From positions 62,001 to 126,000 of the forward strand of contig JAQXZB010000036.1 of assembly GCA_029226975.1 (NCBI GenBank): a DNA stretch of 64,000 bases. The letters run 5' to 3'. The translations under genes and the position numbers were made by a program. Shown one piece after another: positions 43,846 through 55,008 of this stretch; positions within the stretch are counted from its first letter, which is position 1, and every line of letters starts with the position of its first letter. This DNA comes from Clostridiales bacterium (GTDB lineage Bacteria > Bacillota > Clostridia > UBA1381). The notes below the pieces were generated by a model that did no database searches, was not told the DNA's origin, and saw only the letters and a program-made list of their open reading frames with translations.

Positions 43846-45048
43846 ATGGCAAAAGCTAAATTCGAAAGAAATAAGCCGCACGTTAACATTGGTACAATAG
43901 GCCACGTTGACCACGGCAAGACAACCCTTACAGCTGCTATCACAAAGGTATTGGCTATGAAGGGTCAGGCTCAGTACGAGGCTTACGATATGATCGATAA
44001 GGCTCCTGAGGAGAGAGAAAGAGGTATCACAATTTCAACAGCTCACGTTGAGTACGAGACAGACGCACGTCACTATGCTCACGTTGACTGCCCGGGACAC
44101 GCAGACTACGTTAAGAACATGATCACAGGTGCTGCTCAGATGGACGGCGCTATCCTGGTTGTATCGGCTGCTGACGGTCCTATGCCCCAGACAAGAGAGC
44201 ACATCCTTCTGTCACGTCAGGTTGGCGTTCCTTACATTGTTGTATTCATGAACAAGGCTGACCAGGTTGACGATGAGGAGCTTATGGAGCTTGTTGAGAT
44301 GGAAATCAGAGACCTTCTTACAGAGTACGAGTTCCCCGGTGATGATATTCCCATCGTTTCGGGTTCGGCTCTTCAGGTTCTTGAGTCAACATCAACAGAC
44401 ATCAACGCACCTGAGTACAAGTGCATCTTAGACCTTATGGACGCTGTAGACAGCTATATTCCGACTCCGGACAGAAAAGCTGATCTTCCGTTCCTTATGC
44501 CTATCGAGGACATCTTCTCAATCACAGGCCGTGGTACAGTTGCTACAGGTAGAGTTGAGAGAGGTCAGTTAAAGCTTAACGACGAAGTTGAAATCGTTGG
44601 TCTTACAGACGAGAGAAGAAAGGTCGTTGTTACAGGTATCGAGATGTTCAGAAAGCTTCTTGACTACGCTGAGGCAGGCGACAACATCGGTGCTCTTTTA
44701 AGAGGTGTTCAGAGAACTGAGATCCAGAGAGGTCAGGTTCTTGCACAGCCCGGTACAATCAACCCCCACACCAAGTTTAAGGGTGAGGTTTATGTACTGA
44801 CAAAGGACGAGGGCGGCCGTCACACACCGTTCTTCAACAACTACAGACCTCAGTTCTATTTCAGAACAACAGACGTTACAGGCGTTATCACACTGCCTGA
44901 GGGTACAGAAATGTGCATGCCCGGCGATAACGTAAAGATGGAAGTTGAGCTTATCACTCCGATCGCTATCGAGAAGGGTCTTAGATTCGCTATCCGTGAA
45001 GGCGGCAGAACCGTTGGTTCAGGCGTTGTTTCGGAAATCGAAGGCTAA
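43846..45048 (+). CDS. tuf: Elongation factor Tu
   Basis: A 400-residue GTPase delivering aminoacyl-tRNA: G1 [10 protein letters not shown]3 DCPGHADY, G4 NKAD (many bacteria have NKCD). Codon usage is strongly restricted, as expected for the most abundant protein. Only copy in the window; it has its own promoter and terminator, so it is a separate unit between fusA and the S10 operon. Confidence 0.98.
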   Translation: MAKAKFERNKPHVNIGTIGHVDHGKTTLTAAITKVLAMKGQAQYEAYDMIDKAPEERERGITISTAHVEYETDARHYAHVDCPGHADYVKNMITGAAQMDGAILVVSAADGPMPQTREHILLSRQVGVPYIVVFMNKADQVDDEELMELVEMEIRDLLTEYEFPGDDIPIVSGSALQVLESTSTDINAPEYKCILDLMDAVDSYIPTPDRKADLPFLMPIEDIFSITGRGTVATGRVERGQLKLNDEVEIVGLTDERRKVVVTGIEMFRKLLDYAEAGDNIGALLRGVQRTEIQRGQVLAQPGTINPHTKFKGEVYVLTKDEGGRHTPFFNNYRPQFYFRTTDVTGVITLPEGTEMCMPGDNVKMEVELITPIAIEKGLRFAIREGGRTVGSGVVSEIEG

Positions 45049-45062
45049 TTTTAACAATAATT

Positions 45063-45092
45063 ACGGCGAACGCAGGCGCGTTCGCCGTTTTT
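45063..45092 (+). terminator. Terminator of tuf
   Basis: ACGGCGAACGC...GCGTTCGCCGT GC-rich hairpin followed by T5. Confidence 0.92.
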
Positions 45093-45236
45093 ATGCACAA
45101 AAAAAGAAAAATTCGGTATAATTTTTAGCCGGACGGAAAAAATATACAGCAAAAGCATATGCGTTTTGCACAAAATTTATGCTAAAATTTCTGTAACTTT
45201 GTAGAAAATAAAAATGAATTATTTTAGCAAAAAAGC

Positions 45237-45265
45237 TTGCAAAAACCGCATAAATGCTGTATAAT
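45237..45265 (+). promoter_or_regulatory. Promoter of the S10-spc-alpha operon
   Basis: TTGCAA (45237-45242), 17 bases, TATAAT (45260-45265), about 375 bases upstream of rpsJ. The DNA between the tuf terminator and this promoter (45093-45236) is AT-rich with nothing else recognisable. Confidence 0.75.
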
Positions 45266-45641
45266 AAGACTTGTTGTGACACTTGACAAACGATGAAGCG
45301 GGAGGTTGCGGCATAAGCCGGTTTTTCCGTGGAGAATGTCCGATTCAAGAAACCGGGCGGCAGTCACGCTACACTAATCTTATATCCTTGCGCCTTAACC
45401 TGTGTAAAGGCTCAAAGTACGTCTTGATGCGGACGGCGGATATTGGGGTAATGCGGCGAAAATTGACTAATTTATTTCATGGTGTCCTTTGAAACATCAA
45501 AGGTGATGAAATTGCAGCCCAAGTCTATACCGATTTGGGTTTTTATTTGAGGGTGGTGCGAAACACCCGGCAGTGTGTGCAATTTTCAAAGAGCTGTCGT
45601 GCAGATTACAACGTAAATTAAACATTTAAGGAGGGAAAAAC
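45266..45641 (+). promoter_or_regulatory. Long structured leader of the S10 operon with internal terminator
   Basis: The leader is about 375 bases. It includes a CCTTTG/CAAAGG hairpin (45485-45502) and an 8-bp CCCAAGTC/GATTTGGG hairpin followed by T6 (45518-45546), which is an intrinsic terminator layout about 95 bases before rpsJ. A GGGTG/CACCC hairpin (about 45552-45570) follows. Autogenous control by a ribosomal protein (L4 in E. coli) is the obvious model, but I do not recognise this leader class. No T-box or start-stop uORF is convincing. Confidence 0.55.
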
Positions 45642-45953
45642 ATGGCAGCAGGAAAAATCAGAATCAAGCTTAAGGCTTATGACCACGTTATTTTGGATCA
45701 GTCGGCTGAGAAGATTGTCGAGATAGCAAAGAGAACGGGCGCTAAGGTTTCAGGTCCCATTCCTCTTCCCACAGACAAGGAAATCATCACGATCCTAAGA
45801 GCGGTTCATAAGTACAAGGATTCGAGAGAGCAGTTCGAAAGAAGAACTCACAAGAGATTGATCGATATTGTGGTTCCGGGTGCAAAAACTATGGAAGCGC
45901 TTGTAAAGATTGATCTTCCCGCAGGTGTTGAGATTGACGTTATTCAAAAATAA
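45642..45953 (+). CDS. rpsJ: 30S ribosomal protein S10
   Basis: 103 residues, standard length; the loop that enters the 16S core is in [20 protein letters not shown]. First gene of the S10 cluster, with RBS AAGGAGGG. Also known as NusE in antitermination. Confidence 0.98.
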   Translation: MAAGKIRIKLKAYDHVILDQSAEKIVEIAKRTGAKVSGPIPLPTDKEIITILRAVHKYKDSREQFERRTHKRLIDIVVPGAKTMEALVKIDLPAGVEIDVIQK

Positions 45954-46049
45954 CACCGCGAAAAAAAGTGCAGTAGCCCAAGGGCTATGATGCAGGTCAA
46001 GTTTCCTTATATAATGGAAACCAATAACTGATAATAAGGAGGAAAAATC

Positions 46050-46676
46050 ATGGAAAAAGCAATTTTGGGTACAAAGATCGGTATGACTCAGATCTTTGCC
46101 GAAAACGGCAACGTAATTCCGGTAACGGTTGTTCTGGCAGGTCCCTGTGTGGTAACTCAGAAGAAAACCGTTGAAACGGACGGTTACGAGGCTGTTCAGG
46201 TGGGTTTTGGCGAGGTTAAGGAAAAGCACCTCAACAAGCCTCAGAAGGGTCATTTTGCAAAGGCAAACACTGCAAACAAAAAGTATGTCAGAGAATTCAG
46301 ACTTGCAGACTGTTCATCACTCAATGTGGGCGATGAGATTAAGGCTGACATCTTCGCAGCCGGAGAAAAGGTTGACGTGAGCGGTATTTCAAAGGGTAAA
46401 GGCTTTGCCGGCCCGATGAAGCACGGTCTTCACAGAGGTCCTATGACTCACGGTTCAAAATCAAAGAGAGTATCAGGTTCGATGGGTATGTGTTCAAACC
46501 CCGGACGTGTGTTAAAGGGTAAGGTACTTCCCGGACACATGGGTGTCGAAAAGGTTACAATCCAGAATCTCGAAGTTGTTAAGGTTGACGCAGAGCAGAA
46601 CCTAATCCTTGTAAAGGGTGCAATACCCGGCGCAAAGGGCGGTCTGGTTACAGTGAGAAACAGCGTAAAGGCATAA
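46050..46676 (+). CDS. rplC: 50S ribosomal protein L3
   Basis: 208 residues; the extension reaching the peptidyl transferase centre is in [19 protein letters not shown]. An early 23S assembly protein. RBS AAGGAGG 8 bases upstream. Confidence 0.98.
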   Translation: MEKAILGTKIGMTQIFAENGNVIPVTVVLAGPCVVTQKKTVETDGYEAVQVGFGEVKEKHLNKPQKGHFAKANTANKKYVREFRLADCSSLNVGDEIKADIFAAGEKVDVSGISKGKGFAGPMKHGLHRGPMTHGSKSKRVSGSMGMCSNPGRVLKGKVLPGHMGVEKVTIQNLEVVKVDAEQNLILVKGAIPGAKGGLVTVRNSVKA

Positions 46677-46704
46677 TCGAGGTATTTGGAAAGGAGGAAA
46701 TACA

Positions 46705-47325
46705 ATGGCTACAGTTGCTTTATATAACATGGAAGGCGCAAAGACCGGCTCGATGGAAGTCAGCGACGCAATCTTTGCTGCTGAAGTGAATAAAACGGTG
46801 CTGCACCAGGTAGTTGTAAACTATCTTGCAAACCAAAGACAGGGCACACAGAGCACAAAGACGCGTACAGAGGTTCGCGGCGGCGGTATCAAGCCCTGGC
46901 GCCAGAAGGGTACGGGCCGTGCAAGACAGGGAAGCATCCGCGCTCCTCAGTGGACAGGCGGCGGAGTTGCTTTGGGTCCCAAGCCCAGAAGCTACAGATA
47001 CAGCCTTAACAGAAAGGTAAAGAGAATTGCCTTGAAGTCGGCTCTGTCAGCTAAGTATGCGGATTATCAGGTTTATGTAATCGAGGATTTAAAGCTCGAC
47101 GAGATAAAGACCGCAAAAATCGTAAAGTTATTAAAGGGTCTTGAAGTAAGCAAGGCGCTTATCGTTACTGCTGAGGCGGACGAGAACGTTTACAAGTCAG
47201 CAAGAAACATAAAGGGTGTTACTCCGACTCACGTTGGTACGCTTAACACATACGATATCTTAAAGCATGACGCGTTCGTTATTTCAAAGGACGCCGTTTC
47301 AAAGATTGAGGAGGTGCTTGCATAA
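46705..47325 (+). CDS. rplD: 50S ribosomal protein L4
   Basis: 206 residues with the exit-tunnel loop ([19 protein letters not shown]). In E. coli the same protein represses the S10 operon through its leader, so it is the first candidate ligand of the leader at 45266-45641. Stop shares one base with the rplW start (TAATG). Confidence 0.98.
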   Translation: MATVALYNMEGAKTGSMEVSDAIFAAEVNKTVLHQVVVNYLANQRQGTQSTKTRTEVRGGGIKPWRQKGTGRARQGSIRAPQWTGGGVALGPKPRSYRYSLNRKVKRIALKSALSAKYADYQVYVIEDLKLDEIKTAKIVKLLKGLEVSKALIVTAEADENVYKSARNIKGVTPTHVGTLNTYDILKHDAFVISKDAVSKIEEVLA

Positions 47326-47627
47326 TGAATTCATACGATATTCTGAGAAGACCGGTTATCACCGAAAGAAGTATGGAAGCCGTTTATGACAAAGAGGGTA
47401 ACGAAATTAAAAAGTATACCTTCGAGGTGCCTCAGTCGGTAAACAAGGTAGAGGTTAAGAAGGCTGTCGAGGAGGTATTCGGTGTAACCGTTGCAAAGGT
47501 AAACACAATGAATGTCACCGGTAAGGTTAAGAGAATGGGCCGCAATGAGGGCAGACGTCCTTCATGGAAAAAGGCTATCGTAACTCTTGCTCCGGGCAGC
47601 AAGACTATTGAATTCTTCGAGGTTTAA
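47325..47627 (+). CDS. rplW: 50S ribosomal protein L23
   Basis: 100 residues with the DILRRPVITERSM opening typical of L23. It sits at the tunnel exit and docks trigger factor and SRP. Translation is coupled to rplD by a one-base overlap. Confidence 0.97.
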   Translation: MNSYDILRRPVITERSMEAVYDKEGNEIKKYTFEVPQSVNKVEVKKAVEEVFGVTVAKVNTMNVTGKVKRMGRNEGRRPSWKKAIVTLAPGSKTIEFFEV

Positions 47628-47671
47628 TTCCGAAGATTGTGAGATTTTGAAGATAAGGAGAGTAAAGGATA

Positions 47672-48505
47672 ATGGCTATCAGAAAGTATAATCCTACTTC
47701 GCCTGCCAGAAGATTTATGACTGTTTCCGATTTCTCGGAGATAACAAAATCTACCCCGGAGCGTTCACTTCTTGCAAAGAAGAGCAAGAATGCCGGAAGA
47801 AACTCCTACGGTAGAATAACAGTTCGTCACAGAGGCGGCGGCAACAGAAGAAAGTACAGGATCATAGATTTCAAGAGAAACAAGGACGGAATGCCGGCAA
47901 CAGTTATCGGCATTGAGTACGATCCGAACAGATCGGCAAATATCGCTCTTATTCAGTATGAGGACGGAACAAAGTCATACATCATCGCTCCCATCGGCTT
48001 GACCGACGGCGACGTTGTTGTATCGGGCGAGGGCGCGGACATCAAGCCGGGCAACGCACTGTTCATAAAGGATATTCCCGTAGGTACTCTTATTCATAAC
48101 GTTGAATTGTATCCGGGCAAGGGCGCTCAGCTTGTAAGAAGCGCAGGTACTTATGCGCAGCTTATGGCTAAGGAGGGTGATTACGCTCAGGTAAGACTTC
48201 CCTCGGGCGAGGTTAGAATGGTAAGACTTAACTGCAAGGCAACAATCGGTACTGTAGGCAATCAGCAGCATGAGAACATTTCAATCGGTAAGGCCGGAAG
48301 AAAGCGTCACATGGGCTGGAGACCGACTGTAAGAGGTGTTGTTATGAACCCGAATGACCACCCCCACGGCGGTGGTGAGGGTAAGTCGCCTATCGGAAGA
48401 CCGGCACCGGTTACTCCGTGGGGCAAGCCCGCTCTTGGTCTTAAGACAAGAAAGCATAAGAACAGAACAGACAAGTTCATCGTTAAGAGAAGAAACGCTA
48501 AATAA
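47672..48505 (+). CDS. rplB: 50S ribosomal protein L2
   Basis: 277 residues; conserved C-terminal [19 protein letters not shown] with the His implicated in peptidyl transferase function. Essential for subunit association. Confidence 0.98.
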   Translation: MAIRKYNPTSPARRFMTVSDFSEITKSTPERSLLAKKSKNAGRNSYGRITVRHRGGGNRRKYRIIDFKRNKDGMPATVIGIEYDPNRSANIALIQYEDGTKSYIIAPIGLTDGDVVVSGEGADIKPGNALFIKDIPVGTLIHNVELYPGKGAQLVRSAGTYAQLMAKEGDYAQVRLPSGEVRMVRLNCKATIGTVGNQQHENISIGKAGRKRHMGWRPTVRGVVMNPNDHPHGGGEGKSPIGRPAPVTPWGKPALGLKTRKHKNRTDKFIVKRRNAK

Positions 48506-48533
48506 TTAGATTGTTCGGAAGGAGGAACACCTA

Positions 48534-48806
48534 ATGGGTAGATCACTTAAAAAGGGACCTTTCGTTGAGGAGCGTTTAATGAGCAGAATTGAGGCTATGA
48601 ACGCGGCTAACGAAAAGAAGGTAGTAAAGACTTGGTCGAGAGCTTCCACAATATTCCCTGAGATGGTAGGTCATACAATTGCCGTACATGACGGCAGAAA
48701 GCACGTTCCGGTTTTCATCAGTGAGGACATGGTAGGTCACAGACTCGGAGAGTTCGCTCCGACAAGAACCTACAAGGGACACGCAGGAGCAAAGACAAGC
48801 AGATAA
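48534..48806 (+). CDS. rpsS: 30S ribosomal protein S19
   Basis: 90 residues, [15 protein letters not shown] opening, standard for Bacillota. Head protein that contacts S13. RBS GGAGG. Confidence 0.98.
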   Translation: MGRSLKKGPFVEERLMSRIEAMNAANEKKVVKTWSRASTIFPEMVGHTIAVHDGRKHVPVFISEDMVGHRLGEFAPTRTYKGHAGAKTSR

Positions 48807-48873
48807 TCCTGCATAATTAAGAAATACAGAACTTACAAAGATATAATAATATATCGGAAGGAGGATTTTCGAC

Positions 48874-49212
48874 ATGGAAGCACGCGCTATATTGAAATAT
48901 GCTCGTATCTCGCCCCGTAAGGTAAAGATTGTGCTTGACCTGATAAGAAATAAGCCCGCAAATGTTGCAATGGCTATTTTGGACAACACACCCAAATCGG
49001 CAAGCGAGTATTTAAAGAAGCTTCTTGCGTCAGCTATTGCAAACGCAGAAAACAACAATGGTATGGATAAGAACAAGTTATATGTTGCACAATGTTTTGC
49101 AACACCGGGTCCTACTTTAAAGAGAATTCAGCCTCATGCACAGGGCAGAGCTTTTAAAATCTTAAAGAGAACCAGCCATATCACTTTAGTAGTAAAGGAA
49201 ATGGAAGACTAA
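48874..49212 (+). CDS. rplV: 50S ribosomal protein L22
   Basis: 112 residues; the hairpin lining the exit tunnel includes PTLKRIQPHAQGRAFKILKR. No macrolide-type insertion or deletion is evident at its tip. Confidence 0.98.
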   Translation: MEARAILKYARISPRKVKIVLDLIRNKPANVAMAILDNTPKSASEYLKKLLASAIANAENNNGMDKNKLYVAQCFATPGPTLKRIQPHAQGRAFKILKRTSHITLVVKEMED

Positions 49213-49232
49213 TAAGAAAAGGAGGTTAACTA

Positions 49233-49949
49233 ATGGGACAGAAAGTTAATCCGCACGGACTCAGAGTCGGAGTTATAAAGGATTGGGACTCTAAATGGTT
49301 TGCCGGTAAAAAAGAATTCGGAGACCTTCTGGTTGAAGATTACAACATAAGAAAATTTGTTAAGAAGGCTTGCTTTGACGCAGGTATCGCAAAAATCGCT
49401 ATCGAAAGAAAGCAGAACAAGGTGATTATCACAATCCACGCTGCAAAGCCCGGTATTATAATCGGAAGAGGCGGCGCAGAGATAGAAAAGCTCAAGGGTC
49501 AGATTGAAAAGCTTACCTCGGCTGCTGTTAATGTAAACATCATCGAGGTTAAGAGCCCGGATACAAACGCACAGCTTGTTGCTGAAAATATCGCGGCTCA
49601 GCTTGAGAGAAGAATTTCCTTCAGACGTGCTATGAAGCAGGTTATGGGCAGAGCTATGCGTCTTGGCGCAAAGGGTATCAAGACCGCCGTTGCCGGCCGT
49701 GTGGGCGGTGCGGAAATCGCAAGAACAGAGCAGTATCACGAGGGTACAATTCCTCTTCAGACCTTAAGAGCGGATATCGATTACGGATTTGCTGAGGCAA
49801 AGACAACATACGGTATTCTGGGCGTAAAGGTATGGATTTACAAGGGCGAAATCCTTAATGTCGCAGAAAGCAGACAGAAGGAAGCAGCTGCAAACGCTCC
49901 CTCAAAGAAGGACAGAAGACCGAGAAGATCGAGAGGAGGCAAACAGTAA
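49233..49949 (+). CDS. rpsC: 30S ribosomal protein S3
   Basis: 238 residues with KH domain ([17 protein letters not shown]) at the mRNA entry site and a basic C-terminal tail. One-base overlap with rplP (TAATG). Confidence 0.98.
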   Translation: MGQKVNPHGLRVGVIKDWDSKWFAGKKEFGDLLVEDYNIRKFVKKACFDAGIAKIAIERKQNKVIITIHAAKPGIIIGRGGAEIEKLKGQIEKLTSAAVNVNIIEVKSPDTNAQLVAENIAAQLERRISFRRAMKQVMGRAMRLGAKGIKTAVAGRVGGAEIARTEQYHEGTIPLQTLRADIDYGFAEAKTTYGILGVKVWIYKGEILNVAESRQKEAAANAPSKKDRRPRRSRGGKQ

Positions 49950-50371
49950 TGTTATTACCTAAGAGAGTTAAATACAGACGTGTAATGCGCGGCAGAATGA
50001 AGGGTAAGGCAACACGCGGCAACGTTGTATCAAACGGCGAGTATGGCTTACAGGCTCTTGAGCCGGCTTGGATAACCTCAAGACAGATTGAGGCTGCCCG
50101 TATCGCGATGACCAGATACACAAAGCGTGGCGGTCAGGTTTGGATAAAGATTTTCCCGGATAAGCCGGTAACAAGAAAGCCTGCTGAAACCCGAATGGGT
50201 TCAGGTAAGGGTTCACCCGAGTACTGGGTAGCAGTAGTAAAGCCCGGACGTGTACTCTTTGAGATGGCGGGCGTTTCGGAGGAAGTGGCAAGAGAGGCTA
50301 TGCGTCTTGCTATGCACAAGCTGCCGATTAAGTGTAAGTTTGTAAAGCGTGAAGCGAAGGATGGTGAATAA
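49949..50371 (+). CDS. rplP: 50S ribosomal protein L16
   Basis: 140 residues, [20 protein letters not shown] opening. Organises the A-site region of 23S rRNA. Start overlaps the rpsC stop by one base. Confidence 0.98.
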   Translation: MLLPKRVKYRRVMRGRMKGKATRGNVVSNGEYGLQALEPAWITSRQIEAARIAMTRYTKRGGQVWIKIFPDKPVTRKPAETRMGSGKGSPEYWVAVVKPGRVLFEMAGVSEEVAREAMRLAMHKLPIKCKFVKREAKDGE

Positions 50372-50373
50372 GA

Positions 50374-50577
50374 ATGAAAGTAAATGAGCTTAGAGAACTG
50401 TCAACAGCGGAATTAGAGGAGAAGCTGGCTGCTTACAAGCAGGAGCTGTTCAACCTGAGATTTCAAAACGCTATTAACCAACTGGATAACCCTAAAAGAA
50501 TCAGTGATGTTAAAAAGACTATCGCTCGTATTTTGACCATCATTCATGAGAGAGAATTACAGGGTTCAGCAATTTAA
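50374..50577 (+). CDS. rpmC: 50S ribosomal protein L29
   Basis: 67 residues, two-helix hairpin (LREL...[18 protein letters not shown]). Two bases after the rplP stop; neighbour of L23 at the tunnel exit. Confidence 0.97.
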   Translation: MKVNELRELSTAELEEKLAAYKQELFNLRFQNAINQLDNPKRISDVKKTIARILTIIHERELQGSAI

Positions 50578-50617
50578 ATTAGTAGCTCAGATATTTGTCT
50601 GAAAGGAGGACTTTTCA

Positions 50618-50875
50618 GTGGAAGAAAGAAACAGCCGTAAGGTTAAAATCGGTAAGGTTGTCAGCAATAAGATGGATAAGACTATCGTAGTTGCTATCGA
50701 AGAAAACAAAAAGCACCCGCTCTACGGTAAAATCGTAAAGCGCACCTATAAGCTGAAGGCTCACGATGAGGAGAACACCTGCTCAATCGGAGATAAGGTT
50801 AAGGTAATGGAAACAAGACCTCTGTCAAAGGATAAGAGATGGAGACTGGTTGAAATAGTAGAAAAGGTTAAATAA
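50618..50875 (+). CDS. rpsQ: 30S ribosomal protein S17
   Basis: 85 residues with an OB fold ([17 protein letters not shown]). Uses a GTG start at 50618 behind AAAGGAGG; no ATG is available nearby in frame. Confidence 0.97.
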   Translation: MEERNSRKVKIGKVVSNKMDKTIVVAIEENKKHPLYGKIVKRTYKLKAHDEENTCSIGDKVKVMETRPLSKDKRWRLVEIVEKVK

Positions 50876-50900
50876 GTTAGCCCGGAAGGAGGAAGTTTAA

Positions 50901-51269
50901 ATGATTCAACAGCAGACACTTTTAAAGGTAGCCGACAACACCGGCGCTAAAGAAGTTATGTGTATCCGAGTAATGGGCGGTTCCAAGAAAAGATATGCAG
51001 CCGTAGGCGACGAGATCATTTGCAGCGTTAAAAAGGCAACACCGGGCGGCGTTGTTAAGAAGGGTGACGTTGTAAAGGCTGTTGTAGTAAGAACAGTCAA
51101 GGAATCAAAGCGTGCCGACGGATCATATATCAGATTTGATGAAAATGCAGCAGTAATCGTAAGAGATGACAAGAACCCCAGAGGAACTCGTATCTTTGGC
51201 CCTGTTGCAAGAGAGTTAAGAGATAAAGAGTACATGAAGATTCTATCATTGGCTCCGGAAGTTCTTTAA
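50901..51269 (+). CDS. rplN: 50S ribosomal protein L14
   Basis: 122 residues, exact family length; [18 protein letters not shown] opening. Sits at the subunit interface and is the docking site for silencing factor RsfS. Confidence 0.98.
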   Translation: MIQQQTLLKVADNTGAKEVMCIRVMGGSKKRYAAVGDEIICSVKKATPGGVVKKGDVVKAVVVRTVKESKRADGSYIRFDENAAVIVRDDKNPRGTRIFGPVARELRDKEYMKILSLAPEVL

Positions 51270-51290
51270 TTAAAGGAGGATACGAATACA

Positions 51291-51611
51291 ATGAAAATGC
51301 ATGTAAAGCGCGGCGACCTTGTAAAAGTAATCGCCGGAAAAGATAAGGGCAAGGAAGGCAAGGTTATAACCGCCATGCCCGAAGCGGGCAAGGTTGTTGT
51401 CGAGGGTGTTGCGATCGTTTCAAAGCACCAGAAGGCAAGATACCAGGGTCAGGAAAGCGGCATCATAAAGATGGAAGCTCCTATCGACGCTTCAAACGTT
51501 TTAAGAGTTTGCCCCAAGTGCAACAAGGCTGCAAGAACAGGCATAAGAGTGCTTGAGGACGGCTCGAAGGTAAGATACTGTAAAAAGTGCAACGAAACGT
51601 TCAACGATTAA
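51291..51611 (+). CDS. rplX: 50S ribosomal protein L24
   Basis: 106 residues: KOW motif (GDLVKVIAGKDKGKEGKV) and a C-terminal CPKCNKA...YCKKCNE four-cysteine ribbon, the zinc-containing form common in Bacillota. Confidence 0.97.
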   Translation: MKMHVKRGDLVKVIAGKDKGKEGKVITAMPEAGKVVVEGVAIVSKHQKARYQGQESGIIKMEAPIDASNVLRVCPKCNKAARTGIRVLEDGSKVRYCKKCNETFND

Positions 51612-51636
51612 TTTCGAGAGGAGGTAAATTCTAACA

Positions 51637-52176
51637 ATGAGTAGAATGCAAGATAAATATAATAATGAAGTTGCTCCGGCTCTTATGGAGAAATTCGGTT
51701 ATAAATCAACCATGCAGATACCAAAGCTTGAAAAAATCGTAATCAACATCGGTATGGGCGAAGCAAAGGACAACCCCAAGGCAATTGAGGCTGCGTGCGG
51801 TGATTTGGCTGCAATAACAGGTCAGAAGCCGATTATCACAAAGGCGAAAAAGTCGGTTGCAAACTTCAAATTAAGAGAAGGAATGAACATCGGCTGCAAG
51901 GTAACCTTAAGAGCAGACAGGATGTATGAGTTCCTGGACAGATTATTCAATGTGGCACTGCCCCGTGTGCGTGACTTCAGAGGTATAAACCCCAACGCTT
52001 TCGACGGCAGAGGCAACTACTCGCTGGGTCTTAACGAGCAGCTGATCTTCCCGGAAATCGACTATGATAAGATTGATAAAATCAGAGGTATGGACATAAG
52101 CTTTGTTACCACCGCAAAGACGGACGAGGAAGCAAGAGAGCTGTTAAAGCTTATGGGCGCACCGTTTAGGTCATAA
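51637..52176 (+). CDS. rplE: 50S ribosomal protein L5
   Basis: 179 residues; [20 protein letters not shown] is the conserved 5S rRNA/P-site loop. RBS GAGAGGAGG. Confidence 0.98.
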   Translation: MSRMQDKYNNEVAPALMEKFGYKSTMQIPKLEKIVINIGMGEAKDNPKAIEAACGDLAAITGQKPIITKAKKSVANFKLREGMNIGCKVTLRADRMYEFLDRLFNVALPRVRDFRGINPNAFDGRGNYSLGLNEQLIFPEIDYDKIDKIRGMDISFVTTAKTDEEARELLKLMGAPFRS

Positions 52177-52191
52177 GGAGGAAACAAAATC

Positions 52192-52377
52192 ATGGCAAGA
52201 AAAGCAATGGTTCTAAAACAGCAAAAAAAGCCTAAGTATTCAACACAGGCTTACACCAGATGTAAAATCTGCGGAAGACCTCACGCATATCTGAGAAAGT
52301 TCGGCATCTGCCGTATCTGCTTCAGAGAATTGGCTTACAAGGGTCAAATTCCGGGTGTTAAGAAGGCAAGCTGGTAA
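52192..52377 (+). CDS. rpsN: 30S ribosomal protein S14, zinc type
   Basis: 61 residues with CKICGRPH and CRICFREL, the short C+ (type Z) form that binds one zinc. Typical of Gram-positives. Alternative zinc-free S14 is not in the window. Confidence 0.98.
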   Translation: MARKAMVLKQQKKPKYSTQAYTRCKICGRPHAYLRKFGICRICFRELAYKGQIPGVKKASW

Positions 52378-52434
52378 ACCGACATTCAGTAAGATATATC
52401 GAAATTTGTATAAATTTCGGAAGGAGGTAAAACA

Positions 52435-52833
52435 ATGCAAATAACTGATCCAATCGCAGACTTACTAACAAGAATCAGAAACGCAAGCACTTCAAAGCAT
52501 GATACTGTTGATGTTCCGGCATCAAACATGAAGAAGGCAATCGTTGAGATTTTAGCAAATGAAGGCTATATAAAGGGCTATCAGGTTATCGAAGACGGTA
52601 AGCAGGGCGTTATCAGAATAACATTAAAGTACGGCCAGAACAACGAAAAGGTTATAAACGGCTTAAAAAGAGTTTCAAAGCCGGGTCTTAGATTTTATGC
52701 CGGAGCAGACGAGCTGCCGAGAGTATTAAAGGGTCTCGGAATAGCAATCATATCTACTTCAAAGGGCATCATGACCGACAAGGAAGCAAGAAAGGAACAC
52801 ATAGGCGGAGAGGTTCTTGCTTTTGTATGGTAA
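52435..52833 (+). CDS. rpsH: 30S ribosomal protein S8
   Basis: 132 residues; [15 protein letters not shown] opening and the C-terminal [20 protein letters not shown] 16S-binding segment. In E. coli S8 represses the spc operon. Confidence 0.98.
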   Translation: MQITDPIADLLTRIRNASTSKHDTVDVPASNMKKAIVEILANEGYIKGYQVIEDGKQGVIRITLKYGQNNEKVINGLKRVSKPGLRFYAGADELPRVLKGLGIAIISTSKGIMTDKEARKEHIGGEVLAFVW

Positions 52834-52896
52834 GATAAAAAAACTGAAAACCTGCCATGTGGCAGAGAGAATTTAAGTTAAGGAGGAAGAAATCCT

Positions 52897-53445
52897 ATGT
52901 CAAGAATAGGCAGATTACCCATCACTGTTCCCGCAGGCGTGGATGTAACAATCAGTGATACCAACGAAATCACTGTTAAGGGCAAAAACGGTACTTTGAC
53001 AAGACAGCTTCACCACGATATGATCGTTAAATACGAGGGCGGAGTTATCACTGTTGAAAGACCTACGGAAAACAAGCTGCACAAATCACTGCACGGTCTT
53101 ACAAGAACTCTTGTAAACAACATGGTGATCGGTGTAACGGATGGTTTTACAAAGGAGCTTGAAATCAACGGCGTTGGTTACAGAGCTGCGCTTCAGGGCA
53201 AGAAGTTAAACCTTTCATTAGGTTATTCTCACCCTGTAGAGTTCACTCCCGAAGAAGGTATTACTTTGGAGGTGCCTGCACCTAACAAAATCATTGTAAA
53301 GGGCGCGAACAAGGAATTGGTCGGCGCAACCGCTGCAAAGATAAGAGAATTCAGACAGCCTGAGCCGTATAAGGGCAAGGGTATCAAGTACGTCGATGAA
53401 GTAATCAGACGTAAAGAAGGTAAAGCAGGCGGAAAGAAGAAATAA
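52897..53445 (+). CDS. rplF: 50S ribosomal protein L6
   Basis: 182 residues in two duplicated domains; C-terminal [20 protein letters not shown] contacts the sarcin-ricin region. Confidence 0.98.
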   Translation: MSRIGRLPITVPAGVDVTISDTNEITVKGKNGTLTRQLHHDMIVKYEGGVITVERPTENKLHKSLHGLTRTLVNNMVIGVTDGFTKELEINGVGYRAALQGKKLNLSLGYSHPVEFTPEEGITLEVPAPNKIIVKGANKELVGATAAKIREFRQPEPYKGKGIKYVDEVIRRKEGKAGGKKK

Positions 53446-53465
53446 TTGAAAGGAGTGTTCTTATA

Positions 53466-53825
53466 ATGATTAAAAAGATAGATACTAAAGCTGCAAGAAT
53501 CAGACGTCATGCCAGAGTTAGAAAGAACATCTCCGGCACTGCACAGAGACCTCGTCTAAACGTATTCAGAAGCGCGAAGCACATATACGCACAGGTAATC
53601 GATGACACAAAGGGCGTTACGCTTGTAAGCGCGTCAAGCATGGATAAGGGCTTTAGCGTAAGCGGCGCGAACATCGAGGGTGCAAAGGCTGTAGGCAAGG
53701 CAGTTGCCGAGAAGGCACTGGCTGCCGGCATTAAGACCGTTGTATTCGACAGAGGCGGATATGTATATCACGGCAGAGTTGCCGCTCTTGCAGAAGGTGC
53801 AAGAGAGGGCGGCTTAGAATTCTAA
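53466..53825 (+). CDS. rplR: 50S ribosomal protein L18
   Basis: 119 residues: basic N-terminus ([20 protein letters not shown]) and 5S rRNA-binding domain. Works with L5 and L25/CTC in the central protuberance. Confidence 0.98.
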   Translation: MIKKIDTKAARIRRHARVRKNISGTAQRPRLNVFRSAKHIYAQVIDDTKGVTLVSASSMDKGFSVSGANIEGAKAVGKAVAEKALAAGIKTVVFDRGGYVYHGRVAALAEGAREGGLEF

Positions 53826-53844
53826 TAGAAGGAGGACGAGTGAA

Positions 53845-54348
53845 GTGACTGAAAGATTTGACCCATCAGCAGTAGAATTAGAAGAAAACGTAGTAGCAAT
53901 AAACCGTGTTGCCAAGACTGTTAAGGGCGGACGTACAATGAGATTCAGCGCACTGGTCGTAGTCGGTGACAGAAACGGTCATGTAGGCTGCGGACAGGGT
54001 AAGGCTGCTGAAATCCCCGACGCTATAAGAAAGGGTATCGAAAGTGCAAAGAAGAACATGATAAGTGTTCCGCTGGTAGGTACAACAATCCCCCACGAGG
54101 TAATCGGCGTTCACGGCGCGGGCAGAGTGCTGTTAAAGCCTGCCGCACAAGGTACCGGCGTTATCGCAGGCGGAGCTGCGCGTGCAGTTTTGGAGCTTGC
54201 GGGCGTTAAGGACATAAGAACGAAGTGCTTACGTTCAAACAATAAAAGAAATGTAGTTAGTGCTACTATCCAGGGCTTGGCTGACTTAAAGCAGGCTGAA
54301 GAAGTCGCAAGACTTCGCGGCAAGTCCGTAGACCAGATAAAGGGTTAA
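53845..54348 (+). CDS. rpsE: 30S ribosomal protein S5
   Basis: 167 residues with a dsRBD-like N-domain ([20 protein letters not shown]). Accuracy-related loop present. GTG/ATG choice: the start at 53845 is GTG after GGAGG; no closer ATG exists. Confidence 0.97.
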   Translation: MTERFDPSAVELEENVVAINRVAKTVKGGRTMRFSALVVVGDRNGHVGCGQGKAAEIPDAIRKGIESAKKNMISVPLVGTTIPHEVIGVHGAGRVLLKPAAQGTGVIAGGAARAVLELAGVKDIRTKCLRSNNKRNVVSATIQGLADLKQAEEVARLRGKSVDQIKG

Positions 54349-54361
54349 GGAGGGCACAGTA

Positions 54362-54541
54362 ATGGCTAAATTAAAGATTACATTGACCAGAAGCACCATC
54401 GGCAGAAAAAAGGACCAGATTGCAACTGTCGAGGCTCTGGGCTTAAAGAAAATCAGATCAGTGGTTGAGCATGAGGACACACCGCAGATCAGAGGTATGG
54501 TAAACAAGGTATCCCACCTTGTATCGGTTGAAGAAATATAA
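54362..54541 (+). CDS. rpmD: 50S ribosomal protein L30
   Basis: A 59-residue gene opening [20 protein letters not shown] and ending [10 protein letters not shown], in its canonical place between rpsE and rplO. RBS AAGGAGGG is 7 bases upstream. Short single-domain ferredoxin-like fold of the 23S surface. Confidence 0.97.
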   Translation: MAKLKITLTRSTIGRKKDQIATVEALGLKKIRSVVEHEDTPQIRGMVNKVSHLVSVEEI

Positions 54542-54565
54542 TTACATGACAAGGAGGTGCAGCAA

Positions 54566-55006
54566 ATGAGATTAGACGAACTACAACCTGCAGAGGGTTC
54601 AAAGTTTGCTCCCAAGAGAGTGGGCAGAGGTATCGGTTCAGGTACCGGCAAAACCTCGGGCAAGGGTCATAAAGGTCAGAACGCTCGTTCGGGCGGCGGC
54701 GTAAGACCCGGCTTTGAAGGCGGTCAGATGCCCTTATACAGACGTTTGCCGAAGCGCGGCTTTAAGAATATATTTGCTAAACAGTACGTTGCTGTAAATG
54801 TTGAGGAACTCAATAAGCTTGAGGACGGAACAGAGGTTACGGCAGAGGTATTGAAGGATAAGGGAATTATCAGCAAGACTCTTGACGGCGTTAAGATTTT
54901 GGGCAGAGGCGAAGTCACCAAAAAGCTTAATGTCAAGGTTGCAAAGTACAGCGCATCCGCCAAGGAAAAGATTGAAAAGGCAGGCGGAAAGGCTGAGGTG
55001 ATGTAA
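54566..55006 (+). CDS. rplO: 50S ribosomal protein L15
   Basis: Start at the ATG at 54566, 8 bases after AAGGAGG (a GTG at 54557 overlaps the RBS). 146 residues; glycine-rich N-terminus [19 protein letters not shown] that threads into 23S rRNA. secY starts 2 bases after its stop. Confidence 0.97.
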   Translation: MRLDELQPAEGSKFAPKRVGRGIGSGTGKTSGKGHKGQNARSGGGVRPGFEGGQMPLYRRLPKRGFKNIFAKQYVAVNVEELNKLEDGTEVTAEVLKDKGIISKTLDGVKILGRGEVTKKLNVKVAKYSASAKEKIEKAGGKAEVM

Positions 55007-55008
55007 TT

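Noticed and set aside
43846-45048. NKAD in EF-Tu as a resistance or divergence signal
   Set aside because: The G4 motif only requires NKxD, and Ala at this position is a common variant; the rest of the protein is ordinary.
45283-45492. 69-codon open frame in the S10 leader
   Set aside because: Starts with TTG, has no RBS, and covers the structured leader; codon use is unlike the neighbouring ribosomal genes.
45266-45641. T-box riboswitch before rpsJ
   Set aside because: No T-box sequence (TGGNACCGCG) or AG-bulge motif is present, and the downstream genes are not aminoacylation or amino-acid genes.
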